From Symbiodinium kawagutii (taxonomy: Eukaryota; Sar; Dinophyceae; Suessiales; Symbiodiniaceae): a stretch of DNA of 64,000 nt. Where the stretch lies: NCBI GenBank assembly GCA_009767595.1, contig VSDK01001483.1, positions 1-64,000 of the forward strand. The letters run 5' to 3'. The first letter of the stretch is position 1, and the number at the start of each line of letters is the position of its first letter. Positions 55,424 through 64,000 of this stretch are shown here, in pieces. Under the pieces are notes generated by a model. It saw only the letters and a program-made list of their open reading frames with translations, ran no database searches and was not told where the DNA came from. The position numbers were made by a program, and so were the translations under genes.

Positions 55424-56902
55424 GCAAAAAGACCTGGGAAATGGAGCAGTGAAGCAGAAGAACTTCGCACAGGCGCGGCTGATCCAGCTGTGAACCTCAA
55501 TGGATCTCGCATTGGGACGTGGTGGATACTGCTCTGATTTGATTGTGATCCTTATCTTTGCCGCCCGAGCTCTAGAATGACATGGGCATCAACTGCGTTT
55601 GCAAAAGCCCTAAACCCACCAGATGGATTCCGAAGGGTTGATTTGGTTCCAAACCGCTACCTTGTTGACTGCGGAGAATTAAAAATCTGTGCGGGAATCC
55701 CAGCATGAACCAGTCTTCTTCGGAGATGACTCCAGTTGACATGCAGTTTGGTCTGTTTAGAATCGATTCACCAACAGTTATGGGACTGGCGGAGGGAATG
55801 ATCAGTATCATATCTGTTTCTACAACGTGGCCATCGCAAGTATCAATCCTTGTGAAGCTATGTCACCATCAGTGGTAGCTGTCAAGTGTCCCATCGAGCA
55901 TCAATAGCCATAGTCGGGAAAGAACCCGTGACCAATTGGGGGCAGCCAATTGGGACATTTGCACAGGCCATTGCCGCCTACGAGGCTGGCATCACGATTC
56001 TGGTCGGGAGCCTGGAACTTCTGAAGATGTTTAGAAGAAATGAGGAGGTGTGTGTGGGATGAAGTGAATTTTCAAAAAGGATTTGCTTCAAAGTTTAGCA
56101 AAATTTAGCAAAGCCAAGCAGAACGAAACTCGGGGAACCTGTGGCAATCTGTCTCATCTCATTTTGGACAACGACGCTTCCAAAAAAGATCCCGACGTCA
56201 GGATAAGGCCGATGGTCATCCCATCTTGCGGAGTGAAGGTGAGCAGATGGTGACTTTGAAGGCGATCGGTGTTGCGTTGGTTCCTGCGAATCCATGATGG
56301 AGGGAATTCCATGGAATTCTCAAACAACAGTGACCAGAACACATTCACCATTGCAGCAGATTGACCTGCTTTTTTTTTTTCGTTCCTCTGTGGAGTTATG
56401 ATTGACCGTTTTTGACTTTTTACGTTCTCTGTTTCTTCTGTCTTGCCAGGGGATTCCTGCACTGAGAAACNNNNNNNNNNNNNNNNNNNNNNNNNNCATT
56501 CCTGCAATGAGAAACACTTACATTGCAGTATATGATTATACATGTGAACACTGATCAATGCCTGGTAAAGTCTGCATCGGTCCCATGCTCTCGGCGCACG
56601 AAATCTGAAGGCCACCCTGTACAGCAACATCGCGCAGTGTCATGCTTAGTGGGCTGCTGCGGAGATGACTCTTGGTATCTCAACAGAACAAATTGTTCCA
56701 ATATGTTCCAATCATTTAGAAACATATTGATATATTTACTACGGGTTAGCAATGAAGAGTAATTAATTATACTGCAGTATATTCATTGCCTCACTCTTCA
56801 TTCAGATCATTTCAATACAAATTTGGAGGAAACGTACCACCAAAGAAGGGAACCATTCACACTGAAATTGCTGCCCCACTCAGTAATGAACCCTGGAGCT
56901 AG
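55424..56902 (+). CDS. Partial gene, last four exons
   Basis: Exons at 55424-55518, 55576-55688, 55908-56049 (or from 55914) and 56806-56902 chain in phase with GT-AG borders and end at TAG 56900-56902, giving about 146-148 residues. Features: AKALNPPDGFRRVDLVPNRY in exon 2; GQPIGTFAQAIAAYEAGITI and LVGSLELLKMFRR in exon 3, a long amphipathic or membrane-associated helix; and GGNVPPKKGTIHTEIAAPLS in exon 4. The first intron would be only 57 bp. The assembly gap at 56471 lies in the last intron. The family is not recognised and the 5' exons are missing. Confidence 0.4.
56471..56496. other. Assembly gap of 26 N
   Basis: The gap is flanked on both sides by nearly the same word (TTCCTGCACTGAGAAAC and TTCCTGCAATGAGAAAC, the second partly masked), so a short tandem repeat was probably not resolved. 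Confidence 0.95.
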
Positions 56903-57308
56903 TCAATCTAGAGTCAGCATTGGTTGGCGTCCCCTGCTGATGTCAATCTCATTTCAGCCTTTCATGATTTTGCTGTGCCTTGTTTGCGGACCCATTGCTT
57001 CGCAAAACATGTACACGGCGATCGCAAGGGATGAGGGCTCCATGGCGATTCTGCCCATCCTGTTTTTAAACACCTAGAACCTATCGAAAAAACAGATATA
57101 GCCCATCCGGTCCATTTTAGCGAACCGGTTTCCAGTCCTTTTTTGTTTCTTGATGAATTACAACAGTAAACATTTGTATATAGTCAATGGTTGACAATAG
57201 TAAACATTGGTTGTATATATTTGGTGGATATTGATGGATATGGTGGATATTTGGTTGTATATATCTAATGGATCTTGATGCATATTGATGGATATTGATG
57301 GTGCACAG

Positions 57309-57459
57309 TTGGGTAAGTCTCGGTTTGTCCAAGCGCCGGTTCTTGTTGCAACGTCTGGCCCGAGCGCAACCTGGATCGTGTCGAAGTTTCGATCTCGCAT
57401 CGTGTCGATCTCGCTGCAGTATGGCCAAGGTGGCGGTGCACAGCTGGGAGCTGGGGAAG
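57309..57459 (+). CDS. Exon-like segment
   Basis: Between an AG at 57307-57308 and a GTGACC donor at 57460 the frame reads LGKSRFVQAPVLVATSGPSA then WIVSKFRSRIVSISLQYGQG (50 residues). Basic and beta-rich. The minus strand is also open and protein-like, so strand is not certain. Confidence 0.3.
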
Positions 57460-59894
57460 GTGACCATGACAGGGAGGTGATGTGAACCGTCATGGTTACA
57501 TCATCATCATTGTTATCATGCATGATAGTTATGAATCACTGTTCCATACCATGAACCCACATAGGTTAAGTATATTTATGATCCATTTATCCATTCATGG
57601 CTTTATATCAGGCTCTTATTTATGGCTATTGTAGGTTTACCTCGTAATCGTAGGAATGCAACCTCCTCAACCAGTGTAGGCAGAGCAATCACTAGAGGGG
57701 ATGGAAGTGAGCACTGTCTGACATCTTCATACAAACATATGTATATATGCAAACTAAACATACCCGAGGTGCATTTTGCTTTACAAAGATTGAAGACCAG
57801 CCATAGTGGATTTCTGGAAGGTTGGTATCATAGACTCTGCCTTGAAGCCTTTTGTTCAATGGTCGCTATCCTTCTGGATCCATTGTTCTTTTCTGCATTT
57901 GATTGCTGTTAAACGCCTGGTTGGCTGTTGACTGATTACGATGCACCCTGTTATGACGGGAGGAGCGTACTGCGAGACCATCAAACGAGGCCATGATAAA
58001 GTAATGACGAAAAGTCTTCACAAGGTTACAATCATGGCTTGTAAAATGTAAAAGAGTACAGCATTTTGAGTCAAGACGAGTCAAAATGAGTCAAGACCGT
58101 GAGTGCGTGATAGTGGGCGTGTGTCTACACCCTGACGGGAGAGAATTACTGCTGATGGTGGACGTGTTCGGACATTGTCAGCAAGATGAATACATTTGTA
58201 CGTGGAGGTGGATCTCATATCAGCCATGCTTGCAAATGTATATATCTATATCATGTGCATATGCAAGCGCAGAGCGGCAAGTGTACTGTGAAGTAGAGTA
58301 ATCAGGAATTGCTTCGAGAGGGAGTGTGTTCATGTGAGACGGGTGATCATCTTGTTCATTGTTGATTGTTGTTGGGGCTTGTCTTTTCGAATGCATTCCA
58401 GGGAACTATTGTCTCGTAGGGGTTTGTGTTTTTGTTTCATGCTGTTGTCCTTGCATGCACATCAATGTGTCTGCGAACATATTCAAAAATTAAGCATGAA
58501 TGTTGTGTACATATTACATACACGTAACATAGGTTTTGCTGAACATGCGAATCCTTGTTCTGTAGCTGCATATAGATGTCAATAAATCTTATCAATATAG
58601 GTTACATTGAGTACTACATAGAATTTGCTTCTACGGAAGGCATGGTCGCTCAGCTAGGCTTCAAGATTTGCCAAGCATGAAGCCGTTGCGCGCAGATGTT
58701 GACCAGTGATTCAGCCATCAAATGGGCCAGCTGTTGGTCATTCTCGGGGTTGCACAAGTATACCAAGAGCAATCAGTCACTACCTGCAGATACACAAAAA
58801 CATGGATATAAGAGTATTTCTTGGGATGTCATTTAGGTGATGTTGATCATGACCGCTATGACCATCCCCAAATATTTGAATAGGTGAAGATCGCCGCCTC
58901 ATAGATGATGAAGAATGAATCGCGATTGAATCCTGATTGAAGTGAAGCCCCGATTGATGAACCCTGATTGTTTGGTTGCTAAGGTGGTTCTTGTTTGGTT
59001 TGTTGCTCGGTTGGTCGTTCTGGATAGTTTTGCTGATTTATTGGTTGATGATGGGGGTTCTCTCCAAACAAAGGTAAGAATTTTGGGTGGTGTGGTACCC
59101 CTCAATGGTGTCGTCATGCTGTTTGGCTCCCTGGGTTTCGCTCAGCGCGGAAAGGTTGGAGTGGAAGATTTGAAAAGGCTGGAGAATTCTTGCCCCTGCT
59201 GTGCCGCCAAGCTAGTAGTGAGCTAGCAGGACCAAAGTATACCAGAGTACTAGTGCTGGTAATGTTGAGAATCTTGGTAGTATTGGTAGTAAAAGTAGTA
59301 GTAAGTAGTCGTAGTAGCAGCAGTAGTAATAGTAGTATAGTGGTAGCAGTAGCGGTAGCAGTAGCAGCAGCAGTAGAAGTGATGGTGGGGTGGGTGGTTG
59401 TTGTTCTTGTTGTCGTTCTTGGTGGTGGTGGTCGGAGGGTGGGCGTGGGTGTGGGGGTGTTGGGGTTGCTGTTGCCACTCCTGTTTTGTCGCAGTGCATG
59501 AACCTCACCAGGCTAGGGATTAGCATTGCAAGCATCCATGTGGCTTTGGAATCCAAAGATTGACCATGTTGTGATGGCTGTAAAGATTGAGTTCACACTT
59601 TTTCCGCACAAACATCCCAAAAAAAACGAACATTTTGCAGAAGTTTGTCGAAATCATCCAGTCAAATCATGGGTCCACTCGAGTGGCCACTTTTTACATC
59701 CGCTTCCAGGAACTACTTGGTGAGTAGGTGTTCACGGTGGTATCAGTGATGCTGCTTGATCCGCCCGATAGCTTTCTTGCAATGGTCGGATGCCCAAGTT
59801 GTGAGAGTAAAGCTTTACTCTTTCTACCAAACTATCAACTCTTCGGATTTAGAGTTGAGTTGTGTAAGTACTTTAGGTTTGATGGTTGTGCCAG
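57460..59894. other. Spacer with short repeats
   Basis: It contains an AGT/GTG-rich trinucleotide tract (about 59270-59465) and AT-rich DNA. Short open frames near 58086-58301 and 57622-57912 carry TATATA-type sequence and are not persuasive. Confidence 0.33.
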
Positions 59895-61835
59895 TTGCCC
59901 TGCAATCCCCAAGCGATTCGATGGTTGCAGAGGAGGCCTTTGCAGTTGTGGAAGGTTCCAAATGGTGGTTGGGAGCGACTAACATTGGCAGTTGCCGTGG
60001 GCGAAAAACGGTGGTTGTGTGAAAATTTTGGTGGTTACCCCTAGATTGGGCCATTTTCCTAGCAAGCTTGAACCACCATGAACGACCGTTCACCATTATC
60101 AGCTATCATTGGCTATTGTTGGTCACTATTCAACTCCTATGAGAAGTATTCTCAACCATCACAAACCAACCATTCCTATCTAACAATTAGCGAACCCCTG
60201 ATCATTGTATAACCATCATTCATTAACCATATCAATTAACCAGCATCAACTACCTATCACCTAGTAACCATTATTAACCATCATCAATTATTGAAACGCC
60301 ATCATTGATTAAGCCATCATTGTTGTCCAGCAAGGCTTGCTTCTGCGCAGGCCCAAGGAAGGACTGCAGCAGCGCCGTGCACATTTCCGAAGCAACACAG
60401 CGGCCTTGTGCATCCTGGCGGCCCATGGCGACGGCATGGGCGAAGAGGGAGTTCTATGGTGGTTGGCTGGTTGGTTGGTGGGTGGGTGGGTGCGTGGATC
60501 GGTCGGTCGGTTGGTTGGTTCGTTGGTGGGTAGGTAGTTGGAGCTAGTTGATCTGTGATCAACAGCTGCTGGTTGATTGATGGTTGATGAATGGTTGATG
60601 CCAATGGTCATGGTTGGTTGTTTCCGCTAACGGCCGCATAAGCGACCCCATTGCAATGATTTTTGATGCTACTTCATGTTAACGTTCGCTTGCACTTGCG
60701 TCATGAAGTTGATGCTACGTCACGGAAGGGTTGGGGGTGGGGTGGGGGGGTCATGTTAACATTCACCTGCACTTCCATCATCAAGTTGATGCTACGTCAC
60801 GGAAGGGTTGGGGGTGGGGTGGGGTGGGGGGGTCATGTTAACATTCACCTGCACTTCCATCATCAAGTTGATGCTACGTCACCGAAACTTGTTGTTCCAT
60901 CGGAACCCCGGTCACGAGACATTCAGAGTCGCCGTGACTTTACATGACTGACAAAATATGTCTTGGTCTCCATGTTCCTTGGAACTCTAGGCCTTACTTT
61001 CTGAAAGCAGTGGGTTCTTTGGCGAAGAAGGCATCTGCTCGATGAGAGGACAAAACAAAACCGCTTATTTGTGAAACTGTTGTGTTTGAGTGACTCCCAT
61101 CCACAACATGCACTCCATGGAAAAGAGCACAAACATTTAAAACGCAGCACTCGAACTTGGACCCTGATTTGAAAATGATCACATTGCCCAGGGTCCTAAC
61201 ACGGCCGCAACCTTCTTGACGGGTGATGTTGATTGGCGATGTTTCCTGGCGATTTGTCAAAAGCTTCATCGGCAACAAACTCTAGCCATGCATGTTAGTC
61301 CTGGCTAGTACCAGCAATAGCAACAGCGCTTTAATATCACCAACAATTATGATTATTTTACGACTATTACTATGATATACTAACAGTTAACAGTGCATTA
61401 ACTGTTGAGTTCTAGCAATTATGATCATTTTTCAAGCAATCATGACCTTTTTACTGTTGAGTTCTAGCAATTTGGTATACCCGGCTTGATGTGGCAATGT
61501 CTACAGGTGCCCGATCCGTGCTGCCAGGTCCACCAGCTGGATCGCCCACCTCACTGGTGGTTGTCAAGGAACTCCTGGTCAAAGATGGTGAAACCTGGTG
61601 AACCTCAACTGATTAGTAGGGATGGTATATGATGGCATTATTCCATCTACAAAACTGGATTATGTTGGACTTTGATCCTCCTGTTCTTTGGCCTCACAGG
61701 AGAGCTGGTGATGCTTTGGAGATGGGGAAGGTCTCTGCCCAACGTGGCCCAGGCCTCCATTGTGAAGATGCACACCATGAGGAAAACTTCGTGAACTTCT
61801 TCGACATGCCCCTGGGATGCCGGTTCCATCGTTGA
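59895..61835 (+). CDS. Partial gene, last four exons
   Basis: Exons at 59895-59996, 60335-60433, 61507-61597 and 61700-61835 chain in phase to about 141 residues ending at TGA 61833-61835. The donor after exon 2 would be GC; the others are GT. Exon 1 includes SMVAEEAFAVVEGSKWWLGA, exon 2 is Arg-rich then AALCILAAHGDG, exon 3 reads SPTSLVVVKELLVKDGET and joins exon 4 RAGDALEMGKV. That last stretch (V-x3-L-V-x-D-G-E-x3-A-G-D-x-L-E) loosely resembles a biotinyl/lipoyl-type fold with a Lys in the hairpin position. This is a weak likeness. The join of exons 3 and 4 is the most secure; exon 2 to 3 the least. Confidence 0.4.
60675..60882. repeat. G-rich tandem repeat, about 77-82 bp unit
   Basis: Three copies start at 60675, 60752 and 60834. 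Each begins CATGTTAAC, includes AAGTTGATGCTACGTCAC, and the first two end with GGGTTGGGGGTGGGGTGGGG-type runs. The first copy is more diverged. The CATGTTAAC and CTACGTCAC words might be protein-binding sites; this is unproven. Confidence 0.75.
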
Positions 61836-64000
61836 GCTTAACGGTTCTCTTGCTACCACTGCCATCACTGGGGAGTTGGATCATTTGAAGCGGATCGAAA
61901 CCTGTGCAACATGCGGTGTTTCTGCGATGTTTCTCAGTCCAGAGGCTTTTTTTTGGTTGTCCTTAATGTATTTTACATTGAGAATTGTGTACTTCTACAC
62001 CTATTTTGTTTTGTTTTCTTACATCTATAAACTCTATTGCAACAAAAATACAAAACATCGACCATTTGAACTGCCGGTCGTGCAAATATAAATTTAAAGG
62101 TACCAGTTGAATATTTCATAATCATGCCTTAAAGTAAAATATTAGATATGCCTTTAACTTGAATATTAACAATATACCTTTAACTAAGATCTTATTAGAT
62201 CTACCAGGTAAAGGTTAAGTTAAGGTGATATTAGATATACCTCTGGTTAACCTTTGATCTACCAGGTAACGGTTCAGTCTCTACAAAGGATGGCAGTGGG
62301 AAGAAATTCACATCGCCGCCCCTGCGGAGGCCGGATCCGGATCCGGACAGTCTCCGTCATATGATTCAGTCTGGAAGCCCAGGGGGCCGAAGGGTACAAC
62401 GTTGCAGCAGTGGTACAGCTGTTGTTGTCATTCTTGTTGTGGTGGTAGTTACCGTTTTGATATGTTGATTGTTGTTGATTGTTGTTGATTGTTGTTGATT
62501 GTTGTTGTGAATTGTTATCTAGTTTGTTGTTGTGAATTCTTATCTACTAGTTGCTTGGTTGCCTTTCCTTTATTTTTCAAAGTACCAGAATGGATCCCTG
62601 CCCTCGCTTTGTTGACCTTAGACCTGAACGACATACTCAAGTTGACTCAACCCCCCAGATTGGAATCTGATCTCTGAGGCTTTGTGCTAACGTGTCAGTG
62701 ATGTGACTATGGTCATCCACCAGGGAGAGATCCCCGTTTAATAAAGAAGCCTTCATTGAGGGAAAGTGATTGATCAACGGTGTTTGACTTCTAAATGCGT
62801 CATATTGTTGCATCATGCTGGAAGAGTCCCTTAGCTCCCTTCCCCTCCCGGAGAAAAGTTGCAGAAAAGGGATGAAGTAGGTATTCTTCACCAACAATCA
62901 CCAAACGTCACAACCAAGAATCACTATCACTGTAATTACACTCTCACAATCAATGTTCATTCCTGTATGCAGTCATCAAGCATCTTGTGGTATGTAATGG
63001 GTATGTAACGTTGCTGAATATGATGTTAAATGTTAACTATCACTCATCATGAATCACTAGATTTTCATTACTCTCTCCAAATATAGCATCATCAACCAAC
63101 ATTGAAGGAATACATCAACAAGAATAAGTTTTTCCCGCAGGGGAGGGCACGCCCCAATACATCACGATGGCCTTCGTGGCGGATCGCAATATCACCCCGT
63201 TTTAAATCAATAGACTAATAAAGCTCACAGGATTGTCAGTGGTCCGTCAGAAAAAGGAAGGTCACTTGTAGGAAGGTCACTTGTAGGAGTCTTGGGGGAA
63301 ACGGTCACACAACACCCAAGAGATGACCAATTTGATGGGGGCGGCGATAGTCACATGGAAAGAGGTGCCCGATCGATAGCATCCCGATAGGTGTTCTTGT
63401 GTGTCTGAACTTGGTTCGGCGGTATTGAAAATAGCTTCGATGGCTGAATCAATTCCCCGTAGTTTTTTCCGGTTTGGAAAGTAAGGAACAGGCATGGTCT
63501 CATCATTGCCGCATCCTATCGACCATGGACCAACATGTAGCCAACCAACCAACCAATCAATCAATGAAGCAATCAATATGTAACCACTATTGATGGTTAT
63601 TGTCATCATGAATCCAAGCAGCCCACATCACCTTTGCGGCGCTGAGTCATGTTTCGCCCAAGGTCGAGGATAGGCAGTAGCAAGCGATCAATGAGGGTCA
63701 ACCATGGTCAATAACAATGATTACTTGTGGTCACTAAGGGTTGACAACGATTAACAATGCTTAACAATCGTGAATGATGGTTACCAAGGATTAATGTGGT
63801 CAGCAAGAAGGGCTAACAATGGTTGGTTGTGGTTGGTAACATTGGTCAGGGAGGGTGTGTTGGTTATGCAATCACGAAGCATGATAAATAGCAATGATCG
63901 CTAATTTGGCAACTATGGTTTCACAGTATATGATGATTGATCTTTTACAATGGTTCATGATTGTTTTATGCTAGTTGTCCCCTTTTATCAAAGTAGGGTA
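61836..64000. other. Right end, repeat-rich and mostly non-coding
   Basis: It holds a GATTGTTGTT repeat (about 62464-62510), ATTAGATATACC-type words near 62140-62240, a GC-rich patch near 62310-62395 that may be coding, and degenerate AACCA/TGGTT tracts (about 63530-63860). No gene could be modelled. Confidence 0.35.

Noticed and set aside
1..64000. CRISPR array, bacterial operons, rRNA genes or phage genes
   Set aside because: No spaced direct repeats, Shine-Dalgarno-led gene clusters, rRNA-like conserved blocks or phage structural genes were seen; the DNA is eukaryotic in organisation.

Overview
The window looks like a draft nuclear scaffold from a dinoflagellate, probably a Symbiodiniaceae-like alga. 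This is inference. The support is: many short exons in long AT-rich introns with GT/GC-AG borders; a polytopic TIR-like gene of a kind I associate with dinoflagellates; a tyrosine-recombinase retrotransposon whose reverse transcriptase has YVDN at its active site and which carries a C5-cytosine methyltransferase; and a run of N at 56471-56496. No bacterial operon, rRNA or CRISPR array was seen.

Layout. 473-4154 (-): four exons at the 3' end of an unrecognised gene. 5087-13110 (+): a nearly intact DIRS/PAT-like retrotransposon with a Gag-like ORF, a conserved ORF of unknown role, reverse transcriptase, RNase H split by a DNA methyltransferase, a tyrosine recombinase, and split direct repeats. 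13-22 kb: mostly non-coding, with a few exon-like islands, a decayed reading frame and two MITEs. 22122-25325 (+): a four-exon gene for a TIR-like multi-pass membrane protein, the best-supported host gene. 26-29 kb: two small (+) exon groups and a MITE with a target duplication. 33049-42842 (+): a nine-exon gene model for a helix-rich protein, with a MITE and a tRNA-derived SINE in its introns. 43006-53946 (-): a nine-exon model encoding 355 residues from ATG to TAG, tail-to-tail with the previous gene. 50-52 kb: (+) exon-like islands inside that gene's large intron. 54.9-56.9 kb and 59.9-61.8 kb (+): two further partial gene models. 61.8-64 kb: repeats and degenerate ACCA/TGGT-rich DNA.

The retrotransposon ORFs form one unit. 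Three junctions are stop-start overlaps (6745-6751, 7621-7625, 11018-11022) and each moves the reading frame by -1, which suggests coupled translation of one long RNA. Its recombinase and the ACTA-bounded repeats fit integration of a circular DNA copy.

Limits. All host gene models were built by eye from protein-like reading frames and splice sites chosen for matching phase; no transcript or homology search supports them. Antisense frames are often open in this GC-rich coding DNA, so strand is uncertain for isolated islands. The families of most host genes were not recognised.
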